A stretch of 64,000 nucleotides of DNA from contig KN834750.1 in NCBI GenBank assembly GCA_000827265.1, positions 1,899,297-1,963,296 on the forward strand, given 5' to 3'. The notes under the pieces were generated by a model. The model worked only from the letters and a program-made list of their open reading frames with translations, was not told where the DNA came from and did no database searches. Of this stretch, positions 22,222 through 33,735 are shown piece by piece. Numbering within the stretch: position 1 is the first letter of the stretch; the number at the start of each line of letters is the position of its first letter. A program made the position numbers and the translations under genes. The DNA is from Collybiopsis luxurians FD-317 M1 (Eukaryota > Basidiomycota > Agaricomycetes > Agaricales > Omphalotaceae).

Positions 22222-24268
22222 TAAAATTACAAAAAAAAAGAGAAAGGTCTAAAGGAAGGTCAGAGATGTAGGAAGGAAGGCGTTAACACGGCGAGACGCG
22301 AAGTGATGCGTAGCTCCTCTCCTAGCTCAACTCCCAAAATATATTCCTCCGCCAACGGAGGTAAGTAGTACGTAGTGGAATCATCCGTAACTTGTCGCCT
22401 CATGTGAGGTTAACAATAATCAACTGCTTGTACACCAAATTTGACATCTGTTCTGCGCAAATTATTCAAAGCCTCGTCGTGTGAAATCAATGAAGAACTG
22501 GGAAGATTGAACCACTGCACATACATAGAGTGGAGTAGAGCAGCATCGATGATGCATGCATACCGTCCTCAGGCTCTTTGTTTGCGTGAGCCTTACACAG
22601 TAAGTATCTATCAAGAGCAAATAGAAAATCATATCTTCATCTTGTTTTGATAAAATCGCGAGACACCCCGTCAGGTTGCGCGCGCCAAAGGATAGGTCCA
22701 TAGCAATTTATTATACTGGGCAAGGTCTGATTCCCAAATGACCAACCTACCATAATGTACTTTACTGTAGTACAACCATGGAACACACACCTTTACTCCA
22801 GGGTGGCAATTATGTCCCCCTCGAGTCCTGACAAGGAAAAAGCTGAAAAAAAAACCTCCAATCTTCAAGAGTATATGGTCTTTCCCATCTCAACAATCCA
22901 TGCGATGTCTCACTTTGTAGTCTCCCCGTCAAACCCACCATTTTGCAGGTATATTGCTTTTCAATCCTCGTTCTTCCTTCCGTTATATTACATCCACCTT
23001 CCATGTCGCTTTGTTCAACCTCCTGAGTGCCGCGATGCATAGGTGTAGGCTGAGTTTGCCTGGAAACATGGAAGACTGCACTTAATAGAGGCAGGACTGC
23101 AATGCAATCAATAAAATGGTGCAGGGGACACACGCGACACGCGATGGCAGTCGCGCGTTCATCGGCCAGTGAAAATTTTCGTTCATGCATCACTGGCGGC
23201 GATAGCAGTCTATCAGTCTATCGGTCTTGACAGGTAATGAAGAGCCATCATTCCAAATAATTCCAGGGAACCCTGGGTTTCCGCTGGCAAGGGGGTTTCT
23301 AACTTTTCCCTCATCTGCGGACTCTATTCTGTTCAACCTATTTTCTATTTCTAGATACTTGTTCCCTTTGTCTCTTGTTCCTTGCTTGTTCCTGGAATTT
23401 TCACCAGTATCAATATAAATCAGTGTCACATTGTTGTCCAGACAATGTGATCAGTTGACGTGATGTTTACTCTGTTAATTTGCTTTTGATTTGATATTTT
23501 GGATAGTAGCTATCTATAATAGACCATTAGGCTCTGGAGTTTGTTCAGCCTTGGATTCATATAAAGTCACTTTGAAGTGGCACCTGTAACTTCCTTAGGG
23601 TGGGAAAAATGGTTTTGGTGATAGATGATATTTTATCGAGATCAAGAAATCAGTCTCAACAAAATACATCATTTTGGTTTCTATGCCAAATGTAGGTTAC
23701 TACACAGCAATGGCCATCCTGCGATTGGGCCTTATTAAAAAAGCTGTATTGATGTTGCATGCTCAAAATATCAGCTCTTGAGACTCGAGTGACAATGGGA
23801 GGTGATTTCAGCAGTGGAGACTCCCATGTCCAGCATCAACATCATGATGGGTTTTGGTATTTGTGCGATAAATGAACCCCTTAGATCAAGACACTAGAAG
23901 CTAGTCTTCTTGAAGCATACTATAATATACAATGATGATCCATAGGATATGCATATATGTTGTCTGCCAGTCCGGCAATGCCAGGATTTCAAATGAGTTT
24001 CCAATTCATTTGTTTTCATAGGAAAAGGATCACAGCCATGAAATTAAGTGACTGTGGACCTTTTCTTATGTCATCAATTCCTGGACCCTGGTGTTGCAAT
24101 ACCCCTGCACCTATTCTAGGACAACTAGCTAAATAAGACTCGGAAACCTGAATCATACCACAGAAGGTAGGCTAACCATGTCCAGCATCAATATCATGAT
24201 GGGCTTTGGAAATTGTAGTATAAATGAACTACCCAGAGCAATCGTACAAAGCATCTTTCATTTGAGTC
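22222..24268 (+). repeat. Array spacer, unit 2, with mosaic repeat pieces
   Basis: About 22495-22690 is a diverged copy of the SDR upstream region: it shares gaagattgaacc, gcagcatcgatga, the ccgtcctcaggctc-type text and gacaccccgtcag. 23140-23560 is copy 2 of the repeat at 2860. A first, partial copy of the membrane-gene promoter (ccagcatcaacatcatgatggg) lies at 23830, ahead of the used one at 24181. No coding region is accepted here. Confidence 0.55.
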
Positions 24269-25570
24269 ATGACTCCGGAAGAGCACCAGATTATTGTCTC
24301 GTATGCCACTGCAGTCTACTATGACATCATAGGTCCAATAATAGTGCAGATGACTGGTATTGGTATGTATCAGTCATAACTCTCTATTCAACAGCAGACT
24401 AGTCAATAATGAATTACTTTCAGGTGCATTGCCTACAGGGATACTCATTGCTAGTTACATCCTGGTGTATGAAAAGCGGCTGATTGTGACTAAGATTTTC
24501 AACTCATGCCTTTTCACTGCGGTATTTCAATAGGACCAAAGGCTGGACCCATTCAAGAATTGCTCTTCTCTGTTGCCTTATTATCATATTTATCATCTCT
24601 ACTGGGACTATTTTCAGTGGTGGGATACTCACGCTAATCCGAGACCAGGTTTTGCTGGTACCAATCAATTCCAAGGTTCCTCTTGAAGTTGCACGAAAGA
24701 CAGCAGTTACAAAGGTTTTGCCTGCCTATTACATGGCCCCTTGGGCTTTGACAATTTCTGTGAGTATGTTGTGTGTAGATCTCTACTTCAAAAATTTGAT
24801 TCTGTCAATCAGGTGCTTTTGAGTGATCTCATTGTAGTTTGGAGAGCATGTATATTATTTCAGCAGGAGAGGTTTTGGCAAGTTGCACTTGTGCTTCTCA
24901 TGATTGTCAATCTTGGTGTGTGATCAGACTACTGTACTGAAGCCTTCACATGACACTGCACAGGAATGCAAATTGCTGATTGTGTCTTGGACAACATTAA
25001 TGTCAAGGTGGAAACATCTGATTCTGATACAATTTTGGACTGGGTATCGCCTTTGTTTTCACTGGCAGTTAACATATTTGCAACTGGCCTGATTGCCTGG
25101 AAGGCATGGTAAGCTCCCTCAGACTCCTGTCCTTACTTATGCAACTCTTATTGTTAATTGTGTGCAGGAAGCACCATCATATCATGAAAGAAGCTTCAGT
25201 TCACCGGCAGACAAGGGTTCAAAATATCCTGCTTCTATTGATTGAATCTGGGGGCATATATTGTGCATCACAGGCTCTCAATGTTGTCTCTTCCCTGCTG
25301 ATTATCTATGGACCAACAAATCTTTATTTATTTGGTGTAACCTTAAATGGCATGTTTGTGGTTGCTTCTGTAAGTCCTCACTTTTTTCCTTTTTCCAGCT
25401 ACTCAACAAAATTTGATGAATAAATTTGTCAGGCATGGTATCCTATTGCTGTTGTCATTTTGGTCAACATGGACCACACTTCAGTGATTGAGTCTCTCCA
25501 TATCAGCCAGACTGGCATGGAACGTTCTCACAAGGAGAGCCACAGTCCAAGTATCATTATTAACTCTTGA
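24269..25570 (+). CDS. Multipass membrane protein (316 aa), array copy 2
   Basis: Exons 24269-24362, 24424-24466, 24534-24759, 24813-24915, 24964-25108, 25168-25369 and 25433-25570 all splice in phase with GT...AG ends. The protein starts MTPEEHQIIVSYATAVYY. It has about seven hydrophobic segments, with DLIVVWRACILF, a central loop near IADCVLDNI, FATGLIAWKAW, QTRVQNILLLLIESGG and WYPIAVVILVNM. I place it, from memory, in the large Agaricomycete family of seven-helix proteins with an LxESG motif; no function is established to my knowledge. The tail is Ser/His-rich (ERSHKESHSPS). Although the region is CpG-poor, no stop has arisen, which suggests selection or recent decay. Confidence 0.72.
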
Positions 25571-25840
25571 AGAACCCTGTAAGGCCCATGCCTTTGTGTA
25601 TGTACACTATTGCAGCATGCTTACATATGCTTCTTCAGACATATAAATACCTTCACATGTATCACTCACTCTTTAGCTTTCTTTCTTCACATGTAGTACT
25701 TCTTAATATACATCTAGTTGAATTCTATTGTGTGACTGAAAGTCCCTTATCATCCTTACAAACCCACCTGGAATGAATGGGGTTGAGAGTGAATTAGAAA
25801 ACTCTACTAGTTTTTGGGGAGTTATTTGATTATTTATATA
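25571..25840. other. Spacer between membrane gene copy 2 and the Tc1 element
   Basis: It contains an extra about 160-bp AT-rich segment (about 25580-25760) not present after the other membrane genes, then returns to array sequence (acctggaatgaatgg). No gene seen. Confidence 0.45.
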
Positions 25841-25937
25841 CTTGGGCTCATGGAAAGTGACAGGCCAGTAGCATGTGCCAGTTGGATTGCATTCACAAGT
25901 TGGTTGAATTTTGTACTATTTACTACTCTACTTTACA

Positions 25938-27757
25938 ATGATGCATACTCAGCACAACTCTCCAAAGAAGAATCGTCTAATTGGTGCCATACAGGCTGGA
26001 AAAACCCTTCCCACTGCCTCAGAAATTGCTGGAATTCCACTTGGTAGTTCAAAAAAGATCAGGGCCAAATTTAAGAAGACCGGTAGTACATCCAATTGCC
26101 CTTGCAGTGGCTGCCCAAGGAAAATAAATGAGAGGACTGGTCAGAAAATCCTTTGGGATGTGCTCAATAACCATTGCAAACCATACCGAGATATTGGAAA
26201 TGACTTTGAACCCAGGATCAGTCCAACAGCAATTGGAGAATATTTGGCAGCTAAAGGATATCATCAATGCATGGCAGGATGTGCTCCTTACTTGAAGAGG
26301 GCACAGAAGAACAAAAGAAAGGATTGGGCAGAATTTGTGAAGGGAATTGACTGGTCACAAGTGATTTGGTCAGATGAATGTTACTTGTACCTTGGTGATA
26401 GTGTGGGCTGAGTCTATGTGATGCATTGGGAGGATGAAGAATACAATGACAACTGCCTAGTTCCAACCTTCAACCAGTCTAGTGTATGTGTAATGGTCTG
26501 AGCATGTATTATGAACACCAGGAAAAATAGCTTGAGCTTGGGGTTAAATTATAACAACCTCAAGAAACCTAAGAAGCATAGGACACTTCAAGTACTTAGG
26601 TTACCTAGGTTGTCCTAGGTTGTCTCAGGTTGCCCTAGGTTGGCTCAGGTTACCTGAGGTTACCCCAGGTTGCATAAAGGGTTAATAAGTAAAAATAATA
26701 TATCTTTATATATTACTGTTTGTACTCTATTCTACTGTATATAGTGAGCTATTGTACTTGTATAGTAGTAGTAGTATTGAACTTGTACATATTTTATGTA
26801 TAGTATATATGGTGTACAATTTTCATCAGGTATTATACTTTATAATGTATTACAGTATACTAGTATTAACCTAATATACTCAAGTACAGTATTTCAGTAC
26901 AGTAAAGAGCTTATACATGTACATATAGTGTGTATATAGTATGGTATAATTGTGATATACTTGTTTTGACCATATGAAAATTATTTTGATTGTAGACAGC
27001 TCACGGAGTTGCATCATGTGACTTATGTCAAATTTCAGTTTCTATGAGTTATCTACAACTAAGAAGGTGTCCTTGTCATGCATTTAGGATAGATTAAAGC
27101 ATAGGTATATATATTCAATATAATTTTGCCTTATTTGGTAATATTTACAGCATCACTCCTCAGGTTTGCCCAGGATATTGGCTTTTCCTAGGTTACCTGA
27201 GGTTCACCCAGGTTGCACAGGTCACCTAGGTCATCCAGGTCCCTCAGGTTGCTCCAGGTTGCCTCCTAGGTAACCTGAGGCTCAGACCATTTTTCCTGAT
27301 GAAGGGGAAAAAGAGTCCTCTTGTTGTGCTAGAATATCCTGGAGGGAAGGGGGGTGGGATGAATGCAAATCGGTACCAAGAGCAGGTCCTGGCACCAGTT
27401 CTTTTGCCTTTCTGGAAGGATATGGTGTCAGAGAGGGAAGGTATTGCCTTTCAGCAGGATGGCACACCTAGTCATAAAGCAAAATCCACCATAAACTGGC
27501 TTGACAAGCACAGTATTCTTATTTTCCCACACCCTCCATCTTTACCTGATGCTAATCCCATTGAATGTATTTGGCACAAGCTGAAAAGGGGTATAAGGGC
27601 CCTGAAGGATCATCTCTCAAATGTTGAACAACTCAGAACTGCAGTGAAGGATGTTTGGGAGAAGATAGAGGTCAAGGATGTTGATAAATCTGTAAACCAG
27701 ATGGATGACATTGTTAATGCAATTTTGAGGGCAAGTGGAGGTCATACAAGGTATTAG
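25938..27757 (+). pseudogene. Tc1-type DD34E transposase, broken
   Basis: The N-terminal part (25938-26411) has a helix-turn-helix-like TASEIAGIPLGSSKKI region and reaches the first catalytic Asp in IWSDECYL. The C-terminal part (from 27299) has the second Asp in QQDGTPSHKA and the Glu in ANPIECIW, 34 residues apart, the Tc1 DD34E pattern. Stops are TGA at 26409-26411 and TGA at about 26498, both one transition away from CGA or TGG. The M2 element interrupts the frame at 26516. No functional protein can be made from this copy. Confidence 0.88.
26516..27301 (+). mobile_element. Non-autonomous element with CAYCAGGAAAA ends, copy M2
   Basis: Starts CACCAGGAAAA and ends TTTTCCTGATG, flanked by AA on both sides (26514-26515, 27302-27303). 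Subterminal CCTAGGTTGYC-type repeats occur at both ends around an AT-rich centre with the shared gattgtagacagctcac core (about 26989). It sits inside the Tc1 transposase, so it is younger than that insertion. Confidence 0.87.
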
Positions 27758-27913
27758 GATGGCAATCAGTTTGTATTAGCTATGTGAAGCCGTACCTACA
27801 ATAGCAGAAGCAGGGGATAATAATATAAGAGCATAGTGAGTGTGAAAGACAGAAAGTGAGAAGAATTTTTCTAAGTCACATGGTGCCAGCCCATCACTTT
27901 CTGTGAGCCTCAG

Positions 27914-28969
27914 TATAACACAAATGAGCATGGCTATTGTTGAAACACAGCTATTGAAAAGCATATGAACCTCTATGGAAGCATACAAGAAGCACATGGA
28001 TGTTCAAAGCTGACTTTATTGGGGCCAACTCAAATATCAGGCTTTAGAATCAAGGGTTGAAAACCACCTACCTGACCCCCTGATAGAGCCATTTGTTGGC
28101 AATGTTGCTTGATCTTAGGATACTGGTAGTTACCAAAGAATTGTTCACAAGTGTTTATTTGGTAGTACCAAAGATTGTGAACAATAACAGTGGCAGTGGG
28201 TGGTCACAGACACTGCAGTACTGAGGAGCATCAATGAAGTGTGCAAATTGACAACAATATCATCCTCTCCTCAAGCCTTTAGGCTCCCTTTTAGTAAGTA
28301 TTTCAATGAGTCAATAGAAAAATCATTTCCTTGGCTCACATTGAGGCACCCCATCAGATTCCAGAATACTGTATCCTACCATATCTCTACAGCTTTTCAA
28401 CCTCAAGTTCCAAAGAGACTGAACATAAGAAGGGGAGCTGAAAACTCCATTCCAGTGAAAACATCACTAGATTGGCAGAAATATTGTATCTTGTTGCATC
28501 AATTATATTGATCAATTGAGATTACTGATCCTTACATTTCATTATGATTTCTCATAACTGCCCTATAATATTGTGGGCAAATTGTAATGTCTTACAACCT
28601 AATTGCAATGCTTGCAAAGAATTGTATTGGCCCATAATTCTTAGGCAATGCTTGGAAATTCTTCATGAGAAGGTATAGGTTATCCATAAGAACTTTTACA
28701 GAAAATAATCAAGAATTTTCTCACAAGAGGTGGCAAGAATTTGATATTTCTGCAGAGACAGTGATTTAAGCTAAACTGACTTTGGATGGGATAAATATTC
28801 CCTAGTACTTATTGCTGTCAAAGCTAAAAAAAAGGTGTCATGTCAGTACTAGTGTCATTCCAAACCCACCACTTGTCAAACTGAAAAAAAGGAAAACCAT
28901 CAAGAGTCAAGAATTCACTTCAATCATACTTCTTCAAGAATCAACAGATTTTGCAAAACAAACTGTAAA
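27914..28969 (+). repeat. Array spacer and SDR upstream region, unit 3
   Basis: Shares the ttcaaagctgact block (about 28000) and the SDR upstream block (cctcaagcc, then gaggcacccc) with the other units. A stretch at about 28110-28190 and 28510-28800 appears unique. No gene seen. Confidence 0.55.
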
Positions 28970-30121
28970 ATGCCTATTGCAATCCTGCAGTCTTGGACTT
29001 GCACCTGTGCAACAGAGGTGAAGTGGAGGTATTCACAACAACCTGATCACCTGATGTGCAAGTCTGAATGACTCAGGGGAGGGTCTCCCAAAGGAGATCA
29101 ACCTCATACCCAAATGTCAATTTGATGAGGGAGGATACTGGGGACAGTATTATTAGTTATTTGAAGGGCAATTTTGCATTGGGGTTGGGGTTGGGGAGTG
29201 GTAGTGGAGGAAAGGAGGGGAGGAGGCAACTGGATCTAGTCATTGTGAACACTGGGGTGTTCAAAGTGGATGTATGTAGGTTTGGGGTGGTGACCTTTTT
29301 CCTGGTTAGATTGACATTCTTTTCATGCAGTGGTAGACATTGGCAGAACCAAAGTTTGATAACCTTGTGGAGATGTTCAAGGTCATGTCAATTGCCCTGC
29401 TCATGATAGTGAGTCATTTGGACATGACTTCTGGTCTTTCATTCAGCTTCAGAGGCATTTTTTCCCATATGAGCACTCACCTGCATTATATATAACACAG
29501 GACCAACACTGTCCTCCTTGCCCTACCCTCTAAACACATCATCATCTCTTCTGAAGGAGGATCTATTGCATTATGAACAAGACAAGCAAGGAACTATGGG
29601 CAACATGCAAGTAAAGCCACATGATTATGATTGGCAAGTTGCTGGTGAATGAGTTGTATGAGAAGCAGATTACAGTTGGGTTGATTCACGTGGGTACTTG
29701 CCTCCCTTCCTTGCTGAATTGAGCTGAGTTGGGATGTTGGGGTATTTGACATGTTGCATGATGGATCTGTAGCTGGGATTCATGAAAATAGATATGAAGA
29801 AGAATGTCAGCTTTGACCAGTTTATTAGTCAGGAGGTAAGCTTGCCTTGGGATGATTCAATGACTTATAAGCTAAGTTCTGTCAGCCTACAGTTGTAGAA
29901 CCCTCCAAAGCAGCAGAAATTACAATCAATTTTATTCTGAACAAGATGCCTCACACTTTAACAGGATTGTTTGAGTGCTGAGAGGTCCTAGGTGAGTGTC
30001 TCTTGCTTTTCATCTTGTGACTGATGCCATTCCAAAAATCCATAGGGACACTGGAGAGGCAGAGCGAGTTTTGGTCCTGATCATGGGCAAGGACTTGCCA
30101 ATGCTGTTGCCTATACCATCA
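28970..30121 (+). pseudogene. SDR copy 3, inactivated
   Basis: Aligned with the intact copy at 34793. A deletion after MPIAI removes the cofactor glycine motif and changes frame. The active-site helix reads NYGQHASKAT. Almost no CpG remains: none in the exon-1 stretch that has nine in the intact copy. The remaining exons (SDR central part about 29120-29275, DLTG-like end about 29955) are recognisable. Confidence 0.72.
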
Positions 30122-30600
30122 GAATAATGATGCTGTGGCTGTGCTCTGTCACAATTACCATGGCCATGTCTACCAAGTTCTTTTTCCCCAAGGTTATATT
30201 GTACTGGAGACAACCAGGTCACCATTCAAACTCAACTCAATCATTGTGTGGTCCCCATGCCAGTTATTAGAGATCTTACATTACCTTTGTCTCTTTTGCT
30301 CAATGCCAGTTGACCTGCAGAGGACTCTTGAGAGGCTTCAATAATGACTTTGGGGAACATGCCACAGAGGATATTTTGGACTTCATTTTCTTGTAGAATG
30401 AGCCAATGCTGATTCAGTTCAGGTGCTCATGGCTGGGTTGTTTACCATGATGAGCACTACCAAGATTTCCCAATTCTTGACCCAGTTGGGGTTGACATTG
30501 GAGGCAATTAAAATCTGGGATGTGTATGTTGCAACAGGTTCATCCTCAGCTGTTTTTGTCAATCATTTTTTTGTACTCATTATTTGATTGTAGGGTTCAA
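30122..30600 (+). pseudogene. F-box/LRR-type gene, unit 3, internally deleted
   Basis: Only three pieces remain: the VALCHNYHGHVYQ start, the VDLQRTLERLQ part and the TLEAIKIWDVYVATG part. A deletion of about 190 bp occurred near 30203. A second deletion at about 30600 joins the F-box gene directly to sequence that in unit 1 lies about 1.2 kb further on, next to a short ctgt homology. Confidence 0.55.
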
Positions 30601-31310
30601 TCTGTTTGACAAAATATGTAAATGTCGTCAATCCTTTCTAGTACAAATCATGTACTCTAACTCATTTTTTTATAATTTATCAGGGGCAACGACGTGGAGG
30701 TTTGCACCTCTCATTCATCCTGTACAACTTGATCTTGATCTGATGAATAAAAAATGAGTCCATAGGTTAAAATCAAAGCCATTGCAAACAAAATCATGCT
30801 CCCAATGTACAAGCTCAACTTCAACCTGTTCCAACGTTTACCCAAATTTCTGTCAATTGAACTGGGTTTAATTTTTCAGTTGTACATCAGCAACCAGCAT
30901 CATGTGTACATGAGTACTGCTCACAACCAAACTATCTGGGCCAAGCATCTCAATCCCCAATCTACCCTGGTGTTCTTCCCAAAATGAGGTGCAAACCAAC
31001 CTCAGAGTTTGAGTGATATCCATATGTATTTCCCTGATGATGTTCTCAAGAAATCAGATGAATCCGATGGCGAATCATTGACATCCCAAGGATCACAGGG
31101 TGGTCATATGCAGCAGCAGCAGGAACACGCTAGAGCTGCAGGTTGAGGTAACTACAGGTCAGTAGAGTGTGCTTATGCACTGTTTTTTTTTTTTTTGCCA
31201 CAAGGCAACTCTTGTGTGCAGACAGCTGAATGGCCAGATTGGCAGATTGTGGACTGGCCACAAAATATTCGTAGGCCAGCTGCAAGTGGCGAGGGTTCCT
31301 CTTCCTCCTA
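30601..31310 (+). pseudogene. Unrecognised array gene, unit 3
   Basis: Homologue of 12730-13485 and 21500-22221. The conserved exon reads HHVYMSTAHNQTIWAKHLNPQ and stops after VFFPK at a TGA (a CGA in unit 2). The last exon TAEWPDWQIVDWP is present and ends with TAA at about 31310. Probably inactive. Confidence 0.45.
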
Positions 31311-31739
31311 AACAAAAAAAGAGAAAGGTCTGAAAGGAGGGTCAGGGATGTAGGACGAAAGATATTCACATGGTGAGATGCGATATGATGTGTTACTCCT
31401 CTTCTAGCTCAACTCAAAAAATATTCCTCCACCAATGGAGGTGGTACATTACTATGTAGTAAAGTCATCAGTGACTTGTCACTCCGCTTCATGTGAGGTC
31501 AAAAAGAATCAACTACTTATGTGTACTGTACACCAAATTTGAAGTGAGCCCTTGTGTCATAATCTCAGGGCAGTAAGTAATTCACGAAAGAAACATAGCC
31601 TAGTGAAGCATGTTGATGTGAAGCACCATTGGGAGAGGGTTGAGATTAAGGAGGTAACAGTTGGCAGATCAGATCAGTAGACAATGTGGCAGATGGTTTC
31701 AACTTTTTGACTATAGTTTTGGGTACTACAGAGCATTCC

Positions 31740-32075
31740 AGGTTGCAAAGTCAAAGCCAGATTGTATAGACCAGGGGGCTGTTAGAAGGTATGGAGTTAC
31801 TGTGCTCCATCACAGCCCTACAATCAGCTTTAGCCATAGTAGCTTTATTTAGGCTGCAGCCACAGTGTCTGACTGCCTCAGTTGCTTTACTACAGCTTTA
31901 CTATCGACTGAGTTATTATTCCTCAACAACCAGTATCAATATTAGTAAATCACAACCACATTGCTGTCCTGACAATGAACCAGTTTACGAGTTAAACCAG
32001 TTACAGTTCATGTTTCAACCAAAATTAAGAAAACCTTTAACCAGTTCAGTTTGTGGTTGACTCAATTCAAGTGGG
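31740..32075 (+). repeat. Spacer repeat, copy 2 of 13985-14260
   Basis: Matches the spacer in unit 1 at the equivalent position, with a few short insertions (a 40-bp stretch near 32010). It is followed by the ttagcgctagctc and gctgcatgctcaaac block that also occurs at 3325 and 14335. Confidence 0.65.
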
Positions 32076-32421
32076 ATAAAAAATCAGAACAGAATAGGGC
32101 CTTTGAACCCTAATATCTACCATAAGATCAAGCAATGTTGCGGGCAATTTCTGTTAGCGCTAGCTCCACATTTGGAAACTGTCTGCTGTATTGATGCTGC
32201 ATGCTCAAACAATCAGCTCTTGGGACTCAGGAGGTGATTTCAGCAGTGTAGACCATGTCTGGCATTAACATTGTCATGGGGTCTTGAAATTGTGATATAA
32301 TCAAACCACCTAGATACAGCAGTAGAGACTGTATCCAGCATCAACATCATGATGGGCTTTGGAAATTATGGTATAAATTAACTACCCAGAGCAATCGTAC
32401 AAAGTGTCTTTCACTTGAGTC

Positions 32422-33735
32422 ATGACTCCGGAGGAGCACCAACTTATTGCCTCATTTGCCACTACAATCTATGAGAATACCATAAGTTCACTAATAGTTC
32501 CAATAACCGGCTTTGGTATGTATCAATTATAATTCTTTATTCAACAGCAGACTGGTCTACAATAGATTACTTTTAGGTGCATCTCTTGTAGGGATACTCA
32601 TTGCTAGTCACATCCTAATGTATGAAAAGTGGCTGATTGTTACTAAGACTTTCAGCTCATATCTTTTTCACTGCGGTACTTCAATAGGACCAAATGCCGG
32701 ACCCATTCAAGAATTGCTCTTCTCTCTTTCCTTATTGTAATATTTACCAGCTCTTCTTGGTCTATGCTCAGTAGTGGGCTTCTCCCGTTTATCCAAGACC
32801 AAGTTGTACTGGTACAAATCAAACCTGAGGATCAGGGAATTCTGGAAGCTGCAAAGGAAGCAAACACAAAGATTTTGCCCCTTAATTACATGGAACCTTG
32901 GTCTTTGACAATTTCTGTGAGTCTGTTGTGTGGATCTCTCATTCAATGACTTGATTCTGTTAACCAGGTGCTTTTAAGTGATCTCATTGTAGTTTGGAGA
33001 GCGTGGATACTATTTCGGCAGGAGAGGTTTTGGCAGGCAGCACTCGTGCTTCTCATGATTGTTAATCTTGGTGTGTGGTAAGACTATTCATATATGAAAA
33101 GTGTACTGAAGCCTTTGCATGATACCACATAGGAACTCAGATTGCTGATTGTGTCTTGGACAATATTCATATCAAAGTGCGAGTATCTAATTCTAACACA
33201 ATTTTGGACTGGATATCAGTCCTGGTTTCATTGGGAGTCAACATGTTCGCAGCTGGCCTGATTGCATGGAGGGCATGGTAAGTTCCCTCAAACTCCTGTC
33301 CCTAGTTATGCAACTCTCATTATTCATTGTGTGCAGGGAGCACTATCATATCACGAAAGAGGCTTCAGTTCACCGGCAAACAAGGGTTCAAAATATCCTG
33401 CTTCTATTGATTGAATCTGGTGCCATATTTTGCACATTTCAGGCTCTCGATGCTGTTGCTTCCCTGCTGACTATTTATGGACCTACAAACCTTCTTCTTT
33501 TGTGTGCAATCATAGATAACTCATTTGTGGTTGCTTCTGTAAGTCCCGATTTTTTTTTCCCAGTTACTCAATGTAATATCGTGAAAAAATTTGTTAGGCC
33601 TGGTATCCCATTGCAGTTGTCATTTTGGTCAACATCAATCACACTTCAGCAATTGAGACCCTCCATATCAGCCAGACCATTGAACATTCTTGTACCAGGG
33701 AGAGCCACAGCTCAAGTATCATTATCAGCTCTTGA
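32422..33735 (+). CDS. Multipass membrane protein (317 aa), array copy 3
   Basis: Exons 32422-32515, 32577-32619, 32688-32916, 32968-33070, 33133-33277, 33337-33538 and 33598-33735 join in frame to 317 codons plus stop. It starts MTPEEHQLIASFATTIYE. About seven hydrophobic segments include SRIALLSFLIVIF, DLIVVWRAWILF, FAAGLIAWRAW, QTRVQNILLLLIESGAI and AWYPIAVVILVNI. The tail carries Ser/His-rich sequence. It has the same exon layout as copy 2 and is expected to be a membrane protein, location unknown. The second intron (68 nt, GTATGA...AATAG) is the one whose donor is lost in copy 1. Confidence 0.72.

Larger units (their letters stand above)
25841..27913 (+). mobile_element. Tc1/mariner-type DNA transposon with nested insertion
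   Basis: The left end is CTTGGGCTCATGGAAAGTGA. The right end, reversed, is CTGAGGCTCACAGAAAGTGA. TA lies on both sides (25839-25840, 27914-27915). Removing the nested 786-bp element leaves about 1.29 kb, the usual Tc1 length. The empty site is visible after the other membrane genes, where tttatata and taacac are continuous. It entered the array after the blocks duplicated, because the other units lack it. Confidence 0.88.
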
